From assembly GCA_002382805.1 (NCBI GenBank), contig DGAD01000055.1, forward strand, positions 1-64,000: a DNA stretch of 64,000 nucleotides, given 5' to 3'. The notes under the pieces are model-generated. The model saw nothing but the letters and a program-made list of their open reading frames with translations. It was not told the DNA's origin and made no database searches. This DNA comes from Clostridiales bacterium UBA4039. Its GTDB lineage: Bacteria; Bacillota; Clostridia; Lachnospirales; Vallitaleaceae. This document shows, piece by piece, positions 28,982 to 36,400 of the stretch (positions within the stretch are counted from its first letter, which is position 1; each line of letters starts with the position of its first letter). The position numbers and the translations under genes were made by a program.

Positions 28982-30007
28982 CTATTGCATTTGGATATGA
29001 TTATACTTTTTGAGATTGAAAGTAACAATTGCCTGGTCAACTTTATCTGCCACCATTTGTTCAAAGCGTTCCTCGAATATACGTTCTTCTATAAATATCT
29101 TAGCTTCTTCAAAAAGCACTGTATCGCCTTGTCTACGCTCTAAACAAACCAAAATATATTGTTCTCCATCAAGTGTAATCGGTTGACTCATCTCATTTGC
29201 ATCTAGAAGATATGCTTCTTCTTTTAGGCGTTTTTCTAACGCTGACGTATTTTCATCTTTACTTTCATCTTTTCCGTATTTTATAATTTTGGTTGAAAGC
29301 GCTCCTTGCGTTACATATTTTTCTTCAATCTCACTTAACGTTATTCCTTGTTGTATATCTTCAATCAACAGTCGGACACTATCCTCTTGGTTCTTCACAT
29401 CCGATTCTTCCACTGCTATTTGTAATACCTTTAAGTTATCTGGTGAATTATAGTATGTCCCAACATTTTCTTCATATTTTTCTCTCAATAGGTTTTCTTC
29501 TACAGGTGCAGCTGTCAACTTGAATCTTTCTTTTACTTTTAATAGAATCTTACTATGGTATAGCATATACTCTTGGAAAGCATCTAGCCTATACGCACCA
29601 TAAGCGCTCTCTTCCCGTTGTATTTTCTTTTTTATCTCTTCATATGTGGAGCCGTTTAATACATTGTATTCTTCTGCGATTTTTTGTTCTACCTTTATTT
29701 GCACAAGTTTTTCCAAAGCATTCTTTTTTGCAACTTCCAAAGGCGTCTCATGATCAAAGACTGTATTCCAAAATCCTTCATCATAGTTCGCATCATATTT
29801 AGTACAAAAATAGTTCACCGTGAGTGCCTTTTCATCTTGTAAAAACATCTGGAACTCTTCTTCCTGTATCTGTACATCATTAATCGTTAAGGCCGCTTCG
29901 CTTTCACGAAGTTGTCCCATGAGCTTGACGAAAAATACTAAACCTACTATACAGACAACTATTGCAGCTTTCCATGTCAATTTAACTGTTTTCCCTCTTA
30001 TTTGCAC
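28982..30007 (-). CDS. membrane-anchored PrsA/SurA-like foldase, parvulin-type
   Basis: This 341-residue protein has a short basic N-terminus, one membrane helix (about 12-30) and an extracytoplasmic remainder. It begins with a SurA_N-like helical region (ALTINDVQIQEEEFQMFL, then many charged helices) and continues with a divergent parvulin-like segment (about 190-310, DGEQYILVCLERR). The frame extends to 30067, but there it overlaps the HAD gene and lacks a ribosome site. AGGAGG six bases before a GTG at 30007 fixes the start. Located directly upstream of the giant exoprotein gene, it may help fold that protein after secretion. Peptidyl-prolyl isomerase activity is not certain. Confidence 0.68.
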   Translation of the reverse strand: MQIRGKTVKLTWKAAIVVCIVGLVFFVKLMGQLRESEAALTINDVQIQEEEFQMFLQDEKALTVNYFCTKYDANYDEGFWNTVFDHETPLEVAKKNALEKLVQIKVEQKIAEEYNVLNGSTYEEIKKKIQREESAYGAYRLDAFQEYMLYHSKILLKVKERFKLTAAPVEENLLREKYEENVGTYYNSPDNLKVLQIAVEESDVKNQEDSVRLLIEDIQQGITLSEIEEKYVTQGALSTKIIKYGKDESKDENTSALEKRLKEEAYLLDANEMSQPITLDGEQYILVCLERRQGDTVLFEEAKIFIEERIFEERFEQMVADKVDQAIVTFNLKKYNHIQMQ

Positions 30008-30023
30008 ACTTTTCCTCCTAAGT

Positions 30024-30899
30024 TTAATTAAGAACTTTTTTAAGTTTTTGAATATATTTTTGTTCATGTGTTGTTATATATGTTTTGTTGACAAATCCAT
30101 CCAGGCATTTATCTGTCAAAAGCTTCCAACTTTTGCTTTCCTTACCGGGTATAATGGGATAGAAGATAATATTACTGGTACTTGCCACCTTTGCATCCCC
30201 CAAAGTATCTCCGATGAGCAACATATTGTCTTCATCATATCCTAGTTTTTTTAATTGCTTAATATATCTAGTTTTATCATCATCATTTTGAGCGAAGAAA
30301 AAATATACCTCTTCATCGAGTCCTGACTTTTTCCATTCTGATTTTAAATCATACAACGCATTGGAAGATACCACAACAATATCTGCAAATGTTTTTATTT
30401 TTCTTAAACTTTTACTTACATGGGGAAAGGGCATCATTCCATAAATAAGTTCCTGAATACTTCTATCCGCCTCATGCGACCACAATAATGCACGTTCTAT
30501 AACCGTATCACTGGTTTTATCAAAGGCTTCTTCAAGGCTTTTTAATGTCGGAAAGTTTTCTGCCATTATCCATGCTTTAAGATTTGCTGTGTCTGGTAAA
30601 TTAAAATAGTATCTATTCAATTCTGGTCGCTTTTCCAAAGCTTCAAAGATTAAGTATAGTAGCATAAATCTATTTAATCCTCTATTTTTTGAATATAAAC
30701 TCATCTTTTCCGCTTCTTCTCTTACGTATTTTGCTATCGGTTGAAGCTCAAAGCATTTAATCAATGTTGGAATTAAGCATTCTTTCCACTGAATCTCTAG
30801 AGTATTAAAAATAGAACCCTCTAAATTAATACATACTAAAAAATCTTTTTCTTTATTATATTGTTCTGTCATTTCCATAGGTTTTTCCAATCTATTCAT
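30024..30899 (-). CDS. HAD-superfamily protein with altered motif I
   Basis: This 291-residue cytoplasmic protein has a HAD-type alpha/beta core interrupted by a helical cap of about 130 residues. Motif II is visible as VVVSSN and motif IV as LLIGDTLGDAKVA. Motif I, normally DxDGT with the nucleophile Asp and the acid Asp, reads N25-L-E27-G-S. Both key Asp residues are therefore changed, and ordinary phosphatase activity is doubtful. It is followed after 16 bases by the foldase gene. Role unknown; a regulatory or binding function within the polysaccharide locus is only a guess. Confidence 0.68.
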   Translation of the reverse strand: MNRLEKPMEMTEQYNKEKDFLVCINLEGSIFNTLEIQWKECLIPTLIKCFELQPIAKYVREEAEKMSLYSKNRGLNRFMLLYLIFEALEKRPELNRYYFNLPDTANLKAWIMAENFPTLKSLEEAFDKTSDTVIERALLWSHEADRSIQELIYGMMPFPHVSKSLRKIKTFADIVVVSSNALYDLKSEWKKSGLDEEVYFFFAQNDDDKTRYIKQLKKLGYDEDNMLLIGDTLGDAKVASTSNIIFYPIIPGKESKSWKLLTDKCLDGFVNKTYITTHEQKYIQKLKKVLN

Positions 30900-31011
30900 C
30901 TATATATTTAATCCTCTCAAAGTACTTAAATACATATTACTTTATTTTTTTTGTCTTTCATAGTTGAATGTTTTGTTCCCATAGGACAAATAAAAGCCGC
31001 TGTCACCTCAC

Positions 31012-31040
31012 TTGACTTTTATACTATAGTGTGTTAATGT
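31012..31040 (+). promoter_or_regulatory. weak candidate promoter for the NSS transporter
   Basis: TTGACT and TAATGT are separated by 17 bases. The -10 is poor. If used, the leader would be only about 145 bases long and would contain just the T-box-like module at 31078-31137. The rest of the gap from 30900 shows a 7-bp ATAAAAG/CTTTTAT inverted repeat and no gene. Confidence 0.35.
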
Positions 31041-31077
31041 GAAGTACAATGTCATAGTGTTAAGAAAAAGACAAGCA

Positions 31078-31137
31078 ACGGTGGTGCCATGAGCTTTCGT
31101 CCTTTGTCCCATTAATTGGGGACAGAGGACTTTTATT
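31078..31137 (+). promoter_or_regulatory. T-box-like antiterminator/terminator module
   Basis: ACGGTGGTGCCATG at 31078-31091 resembles the T-box core (GGTGG-ACC-CG) and the CTTTCGTCCTTTG that follows resembles the valS leader in this window. The terminator hairpin GTCCTTTGTCCC/GGGGACAGAGGAC (31099-31130) is followed by TTTTATT. In T-boxes, uncharged tRNA pairing with the core prevents such a terminator from forming. I cannot find a convincing stem I or specifier loop upstream, so it may be a shortened or decayed T-box. Confidence 0.5.
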
Positions 31138-31188
31138 CGTCGCTGCCATCAACATAAACTCAAAAAAATATTATTCAGGAGGCATTTT

Positions 31189-32526
31189 ATGGACATTCAA
31201 CAAGAGCAAAAATCAGGAGGGTTTCGCAGTCGCTGGGGATTTATATTAGCCTCTGTTGGTTCGGCTGTCGGAATGGCAAATGTATGGGGATTTCCCAATA
31301 AATTAGGAAGTAATGGCGGTGGCGCTTTTTTATTGTTATATCTTCTGTTTATTTTTATTTTTAGTTATGTAGGTCTACCTGCAGAATTTGCTATCGGACG
31401 ACGTGCAAAGACAGGTACTTTGGGTTCCTATGAGAATGCATGGAGCACACGAAACGAAAAAGCCGGAAAAGCCGGTGGATTTCTTGGTTGGTTGCCGCTA
31501 GCAGGTTCTATGTGTATTGCCATAGGGTATGCTGTTATTTTAGCGTATGTATTAAAAGCATTATTTAACTCTTTAACCGGAACGTTAATGACTGTAAATA
31601 CAGCAACATGGTTTGAGTCGTTTTCACTCACGACTTACTCCGTCATTCCATATCACATTGTTGTTGTCGTTATCACTCTACTTACGCTTTTTTTAGGTGC
31701 AAAAAGTATTGAAAAAACAAATAAATTGATGATGCCATTATTTTTTATTATCTTTTTGATTTTGGCCATTCGTGTTGCCATGCTCCCCAATGCTATAGAA
31801 GGTTATGCTTTTATGCTTATTCCACGCTGGGAAGCACTTAAAAATCCAATGGTTTGGATTGCAGCCATGGGACAGGCTTTCTTTTCCTTATCGATTACAG
31901 GAAGTGGTATGATTGTATATGGTGCATATTTAGGTGAGGAAGAAGATGTGGTCTCTATCTCTCGAAAAACAGCTATTTTTGATACTATCGCAGCACTTAT
32001 AGCCGCTTTAGTTATTATCCCGGCATGTTTTTCTTATCAACTTGATGTAGGCGCAGGACCCGGACTACTTTTTGTAACGCTACCGACAATTTTACAAGAT
32101 ATTCCTATGGGACGTCTTTTTGCTATTATTTTATATGTTGCAATGATTTTTGCTGGAATCAGTTCGCTACAGAATATGTTTGAAGCTGTTGGCGAATCGC
32201 TACTTCATAAATATCCAAAACTTAGCCGTAAGGTCGTTCTTTTATTGATGTGTTTGGTCTGCCTAGGTATTGGTGTAAATATGGAAGCTATCTTCCAATG
32301 GGGTCCTTGGATGGATCTTATCTCAATATACATTATTCCCATTGGAGCAACATTAGGTGCTATCTCATGGTTTTGGATAATGAAAAAGGACGATCTACTT
32401 TTTGAAATTAACAAAGGGACTACTAAGCCTCAAGGAAACACTTGGTATTATATCGGCCGATATATCTATGTTCCTTTTGCGATTATTCTCTGTTGTGTTG
32501 CACTATTTATGAAAGTAGCCTTTTAG
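31189..32526 (+). CDS. neurotransmitter:sodium symporter (NSS/SNF) family transporter
   Basis: This is a 445-residue sodium-coupled membrane transporter with about eleven hydrophobic helices. Helix 1 has SVGSAVGMANVWGFP and NGGGAF, the family's substrate/sodium-binding stretch, and helix 6 contains FSLSITGSGMIVYGAY. The family imports amino acids in bacteria. In LeuT-type members the residue after the Trp/Leu of helix 1 is the gate Arg (RFP); here it is Gly (WGFP), a change I associate with one clostridial subgroup. AGGAGG lies six bases before the ATG. A T-box-like leader upstream would fit amino-acid control. A terminator follows. Confidence 0.9.
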   Translation: MDIQQEQKSGGFRSRWGFILASVGSAVGMANVWGFPNKLGSNGGGAFLLLYLLFIFIFSYVGLPAEFAIGRRAKTGTLGSYENAWSTRNEKAGKAGGFLGWLPLAGSMCIAIGYAVILAYVLKALFNSLTGTLMTVNTATWFESFSLTTYSVIPYHIVVVVITLLTLFLGAKSIEKTNKLMMPLFFIIFLILAIRVAMLPNAIEGYAFMLIPRWEALKNPMVWIAAMGQAFFSLSITGSGMIVYGAYLGEEEDVVSISRKTAIFDTIAALIAALVIIPACFSYQLDVGAGPGLLFVTLPTILQDIPMGRLFAIILYVAMIFAGISSLQNMFEAVGESLLHKYPKLSRKVVLLLMCLVCLGIGVNMEAIFQWGPWMDLISIYIIPIGATLGAISWFWIMKKDDLLFEINKGTTKPQGNTWYYIGRYIYVPFAIILCCVALFMKVAF

Positions 32527-32562
32527 TACATCATTAAAAAATACATATCTAAACAAAATATT

Positions 32563-32599
32563 AAAACCGCAATCAGCCTTCTGGCTGTATTGCGGTTTT
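32563..32599 (+). terminator. strong intrinsic terminator
   Basis: AAAACCGCAATCAGCC pairs with TGGCTGTATTGCGGTTTT around a 3-base loop with one mismatch. It ends the NSS transporter gene and can also act on minus-strand transcripts. Confidence 0.88.
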
Positions 32600-32602
32600 A
32601 TG

Positions 32603-32719
32603 TTATATGCCCATGATACTTCTTGCCTCTTTTACTGATGCGACCTCTAGACCAAGAACATGTATGATTGCGATAAGCTTTTGAACTAATGCATGGTTAT
32701 ATTTCCTATTATTATATAA
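32603..32719 (-). pseudogene. 3' remnant of a BKACE/DUF849-like gene
   Basis: Read on the minus strand, the frame ending at the TAA at 32603 encodes about 30 residues ending LGLEVASVKEARSIMGI. This matches, from memory, the C-terminal signature of beta-keto acid cleavage enzymes (LGREVATPxEAREILGL). There is no upstream coding region: the frame is blocked at 32720-32722, and a terminator and tRNA-Thr lie just beyond. It looks like the tail of a gene whose front was deleted or replaced. The match is short, so the assignment is tentative. Confidence 0.45.
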
Positions 32720-32744
32720 TTATAACTTAATAACTCTTCGCATT

Positions 32745-32773
32745 AAAAAAAGGAATCTCAAATGAGATTCCTT
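32745..32773 (-). terminator. terminator of the tRNA-Thr gene
   Basis: On the minus strand GGAATCTC and GAGATTCC pair around a 4-base loop, directly after the tRNA 3' end, and are followed by seven T's. Confidence 0.85.
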
Positions 32774-32774
32774 A

Positions 32775-32847
32775 AGCTCCTAACCGGATTCGAACCGGTG
32801 ACCTCATCCTTACCATGGATGCGCGCTACCTACTGTGCCATAGGAGC
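32775..32847 (-). tRNA. tRNA-Thr (anticodon GGT)
   Basis: Folding by eye gives the acceptor stem GCTCCTA/TAGGAGC, an anticodon stem CATCC/GGATG with loop ATGGTAA and hence anticodon GGT, and a T-arm CCGG-TTCGAAT-CCGG. The discriminator base is T and CCA is not encoded. It lies about 30 bases downstream of sigH on the same strand. Confidence 0.93.
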
Positions 32848-32879
32848 TTATTACCTACTGCCTTTACTATTATACACAA

Positions 32880-33518
32880 TTATACATTTTTTTCAAGTAG
32901 TATTTTTTCAACTTTTTTCTTAATACGTTGTAAAGCATTGTCAATTGACTTAATCGGTCGCTTCATAATAGCCGCAACTTCAGTATAACTGGTCCCATCG
33001 ATATATAACTGCAATACTTCTTTTTCAAAAGGACTTAATTTTTTTGTAAGTTCATATTCAATAATATGAAGATTTTCTCGTCCAATTAATAGTTCTTCCG
33101 GATCCGTTACTTTTTCGTTGGATACAGAATCAATTAATTCCGGACGGTCCTCTTCATCTTGATACGACGGTTTGTTCAAAGATACATATGTATTTAGCGG
33201 CATATGTTTTTGACGTGTTGCTGCTTTAACTGCAGTTATCATCTGTCTAGTAATACATAAATCTGCAAAGGAAAAAAAACTGGCTTCTTTATTCGGATTG
33301 TAGTCACGAATAGCCTTGAATAAGCCAATCATCCCTTCTTGTATAATGTCTTCTTTGCTTGCTCCCATTAAAAAATATGTTTTGGCTTTTTTTTCAACAA
33401 GTAACTTATACTTATTCATTAAAAAATCTATGGCTAAATCATTGTCTTGACGAATCTGCTCAACCAACTCTTCATCTACCATTGACTGAAACGCTTCTAA
33501 CTGTTCTAACTGCTCCAA
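32880..33518 (-). CDS. sigH: RNA polymerase sporulation sigma factor SigH
   Basis: This 212-residue sigma-70-type factor directs early sporulation and stationary-phase transcription. Region 2 is visible as DIIQEGMIGLFKAIRDYNP followed by SFFSFADLCITRQMI. Region 4 shows LSPFEKEVLQLYIDGTSYTEVAAIMKR with KSIDNALQRIKKK. The likely start is a TTG, with GGAGG seven bases upstream; the next in-frame ATG lacks a ribosome site. The neighbours rlmB and mrnC match the conserved sigH region of Firmicutes, although the usual yacP gene between rlmB and sigH is absent. Confidence 0.93.
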   Translation of the reverse strand: MEQLEQLEAFQSMVDEELVEQIRQDNDLAIDFLMNKYKLLVEKKAKTYFLMGASKEDIIQEGMIGLFKAIRDYNPNKEASFFSFADLCITRQMITAVKAATRQKHMPLNTYVSLNKPSYQDEEDRPELIDSVSNEKVTDPEELLIGRENLHIIEYELTKKLSPFEKEVLQLYIDGTSYTEVAAIMKRPIKSIDNALQRIKKKVEKILLEKNV

Positions 33519-33580
33519 GTCATCGCCTCCACTCTAACCTTATCTATTATTCATTCATGTTTAACGTACAGTATAACATG

Positions 33581-34339
33581 TTACCCTCGGCGTTGTCTAT
33601 ATCCCTCATACATAAGAACGCCAGCTGCAACCGATGCATTCAAAGAAGAAATCTCACCTTGCATGGGAATTTGCGCAACAAAGTCACAATGCTCCCGTAC
33701 TAATTTAGATAAGCCTTCCCCTTCACTTCCAATTACAATCGCAAGGGCTCCCTTCATATCTACATCATACATTATCTGTCCATCCATGTCTGCCCCAACA
33801 ATCCACAGCCCTTTATCTTTAAGCTCTTGTATCGCTTGAGAGATATTGGTCACTTTACACACTGGGGTATATTCAATGGCTCCTGCACTTGTTTTTACTA
33901 CGGTATCCGTCAAACCGACTGCACGCCGTTTGGGGATAATTACTCCATGTACTCCAACCACATTAGCCGTACGAATGATTGCACCTAAATTATGGGGATC
34001 TTCAATTCCATCAAGAATCATAACATATGGCGATTCCCCTTTTTTCTCAGCAATAGCAAGGATTTCATCAATAGATACGTAATCATAAGCTGCCACATAG
34101 GCAACGACGCCTTGATGCTTATGTGAGCTTACTCGAGCATCCAAACGTTCCTTGGATTCAAAATTAATAACAATCCCTTTTTTTCTAGCTTTTGCAATAA
34201 TACTTTTTAAGGGACCTTCTTTACTGACCTGATCTTGTATAAAAAGTTTGTCAATGCTTCGATCAGCTTTTAAAGCCTCGTTAACTGCATTTCTTCCTTC
34301 AATAATGAGGGATGACGAATTGTTCTCTTGTTTATTCAT
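33581..34339 (-). CDS. rlmB: 23S rRNA (guanosine-2'-O)-methyltransferase, TrmH/RlmB family
   Basis: This is a SPOUT-fold methyltransferase of 252 residues that modifies 23S rRNA (G2251 in the characterised enzyme). An N-terminal substrate-binding domain (IIEGRNAVNEAL ... SHKHQGVVA) is followed by the knot domain with LDGIEDPHNLGAIIRTA, VIGSEGEGLS and IPMQGEISSLNASVAAGVLMYE, the three TrmH motifs. AAGGAA precedes the ATG. It lies between the flippase gene and sigH, as in related genomes. Confidence 0.95.
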   Translation of the reverse strand: MNKQENNSSSLIIEGRNAVNEALKADRSIDKLFIQDQVSKEGPLKSIIAKARKKGIVINFESKERLDARVSSHKHQGVVAYVAAYDYVSIDEILAIAEKKGESPYVMILDGIEDPHNLGAIIRTANVVGVHGVIIPKRRAVGLTDTVVKTSAGAIEYTPVCKVTNISQAIQELKDKGLWIVGADMDGQIMYDVDMKGALAIVIGSEGEGLSKLVREHCDFVAQIPMQGEISSLNASVAAGVLMYEGYRQRRG

Positions 34340-34359
34340 TATGTTCCTTCTTCCTTCTT

Positions 34360-35964
34360 CTATATTTTTTTATCTTTGGCAAACCATTCTACTAGCTTAT
34401 TGCCTCGCGGAATGAGTAAAAGTTCTTCTTCGGAGAATGCTTTTAACATAATCATGGCTGCCAAATAGACGATAATGCCAATAAACACACTCATCAATAA
34501 GGCTGCCGCATTGCTATGAAGCAAAAAATGTATGCCTAGATATCCCAGACACGTAAAGATTCCCATAATTGAAGATGCAATAAGAGGTTTTCCATACGTA
34601 TGAAAAATGTTCGTTTTTATGTCCACACATTTTTTTATATTATAATAACTAAGAATTGTAATAAGCATATAGTAAATCACTGTAGCCAATGTGACACCGT
34701 ATCCATTCATTCCTGTTTGAATAAAAAACACATTAAGAATCAATTTAACGAGGGCACTCACCAAGACAATGTTTAGTGCTGTATAGTACTTTGACAACCC
34801 CTGTAATATTCCTGTCATTGACTGTCCTAAAATCATGAACACCAATCCAACCGCCATAATCTGAAGATAACGATAACCTTCCGGTTCTTGATACACAAAG
34901 TTAAGAATCGGCTTGGCAAGAATTGCAATACCAAAAGTTGCCGGTAAAGCAAGTTTTACGGCAATCTCTATACCTTCAATAATTTTTTTCTTAAGCGCAT
35001 CTTTTGTCTCTCGTGCATTCGTTGCAGATATGGTCGGTACGATGCTTATAATCAGGGATACACTTAAAACTAAGGGCACATTAATAATGGTCTGAATCTT
35101 ACCGATAATTCCATTAATGTAGGTCCCTTCAGATAACCACTCACCCTCCATAAACACCTGTGTATTGAGAAGTTTGGGAAGTGTTGCCGCATCAATGGCC
35201 AACATAATGGATAAGGCTGCACTTGCTACCGTAATCGGAACAGCAATCATGGCAATCTTTTTAAACACCTTGCTAAAATGTTCATCTGAACTTTGTGTTC
35301 CTACCTTAAGCATAATGTCTTTGTGTTGTTTCAAATATGCCATGAGTAAGAAAAAAGCGGAAAACACAAACCCTAAGGACACACCTAATGCCGCACCACC
35401 AATGGCAACCGGAATATCATAGCCTTGTTCTAGGAGTATATACACTAAGCTGATTCCTATAATGACTTTGACGGTATTTTCAATGATTTGTGAAATCGCT
35501 GTCGGTGCCATCTGCTGCATTCCCTGCAAGTATCCACGAATAGCCCCTGCAATTGATATAAAAAAAGGTGCAATACCCATTCCCAAAAGTGCATATTGGC
35601 TTCCATCATCCCAATCCATAACTTGGCGTATTCCATCTCCTAAAAAGATTAATACTCCTGAAATCAACAAACCAATGGTGCCCGTTATAATTAAAGCATA
35701 TCGAAAAATATCATGTGCTTTTCGATAGTTATTTTTTGCTATTTCTTCAGCCACTAACTTAGAAATCGAATTTGGAATACCTATCAATGAAGCCGCAGTT
35801 AACAAACTATATAGGCCATAAATATTTTGATAATACCCAAGACCAACTGTACCGGTAAAACGTTCGAGAGGCACTTTATAAAATGCACTAATGATTTTTG
35901 CAAAAATTCCGGCTAGTGTTAATATCAGTGTCCCTCTAATCAAAGTTGTTGATTGTTTACTCAT
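34360..35964 (-). CDS. polysaccharide flippase of the MurJ/SpoVB (MATE-like) superfamily
   Basis: This is a 534-residue membrane protein with about fourteen helices, starting LIRGTLILTLAGIFAKIISAFYKVPL, which is typical of the SpoVB/YtgP-type lipid-linked oligosaccharide flippases. Such proteins move peptidoglycan or spore-cortex precursors across the membrane. The ATG overlaps the mrnC stop by eight bases (ATGAGTAA), so the two are translationally coupled. A flippase inside the cysS-mrnC-rlmB cluster is not the Bacillus arrangement, where rlmB follows mrnC directly. Confidence 0.88.
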   Translation of the reverse strand: MSKQSTTLIRGTLILTLAGIFAKIISAFYKVPLERFTGTVGLGYYQNIYGLYSLLTAASLIGIPNSISKLVAEEIAKNNYRKAHDIFRYALIITGTIGLLISGVLIFLGDGIRQVMDWDDGSQYALLGMGIAPFFISIAGAIRGYLQGMQQMAPTAISQIIENTVKVIIGISLVYILLEQGYDIPVAIGGAALGVSLGFVFSAFFLLMAYLKQHKDIMLKVGTQSSDEHFSKVFKKIAMIAVPITVASAALSIMLAIDAATLPKLLNTQVFMEGEWLSEGTYINGIIGKIQTIINVPLVLSVSLIISIVPTISATNARETKDALKKKIIEGIEIAVKLALPATFGIAILAKPILNFVYQEPEGYRYLQIMAVGLVFMILGQSMTGILQGLSKYYTALNIVLVSALVKLILNVFFIQTGMNGYGVTLATVIYYMLITILSYYNIKKCVDIKTNIFHTYGKPLIASSIMGIFTCLGYLGIHFLLHSNAAALLMSVFIGIIVYLAAMIMLKAFSEEELLLIPRGNKLVEWFAKDKKI

Positions 35965-36382
35965 GTTTAATCCCCTTGACTACACATTCTAGCAGTCGCT
36001 GATAGTTTTTTGTCATTGCTAAATATCCTAACAAACATTCAAATGCCGTTGCCATCTGATAGTCACTTCGTGTTGCATGTTTAGGGACTGACTGGCTCTT
36101 GGCATTTCGTCCCCATTTAACAATCCGTTGTTCCTCTTGGGAAAGGCTAGGCATAATGTGATTCAAAATCTTTGCCTGTTCAGATGCTTTTACATACTTT
36201 TTTGTTAATGCATGTAATTCATTAACTGAACGGTTTCCTTGCTGTACAATATAAAATTTTATCAAAAAATCATAAACTGAATCACCTAAGTAAGCTAATG
36301 TTAATGGTGAATATTGTTTGATGTCTATTGCATCAAAATCTTCTCCTGCTTGTTTTAAAAAGGTTTCAATAAACTTCTCCAC
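35957..36382 (-). CDS. mrnC: Mini-ribonuclease 3
   Basis: This RNase III-like catalytic domain lacks a double-strand RNA-binding domain; the family matures 23S rRNA ends. The 141-residue protein has the catalytic-type motif LAYLGDSVYDFLIK, then GRNAKSQSVPKHAT and YQMATAFECLLGYL with the second acidic cluster. I place the start at a GTG at 36382, seven bases after GAGG; an earlier GTG at 36388 is too close to the site. It follows cysS by 18 bases. Confidence 0.92.
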   Translation of the reverse strand: MEKFIETFLKQAGEDFDAIDIKQYSPLTLAYLGDSVYDFLIKFYIVQQGNRSVNELHALTKKYVKASEQAKILNHIMPSLSQEEQRIVKWGRNAKSQSVPKHATRSDYQMATAFECLLGYLAMTKNYQRLLECVVKGIKHE

Positions 36383-36400
36383 ACACACACCTCAATATGT

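Noticed and set aside
31099..31130. REP-type palindrome related to RAYT transposases
   Set aside because: The hairpin resembles some REP units, but the T-box-like core just before it and the T-run after it explain it better, and no second copy was noticed.
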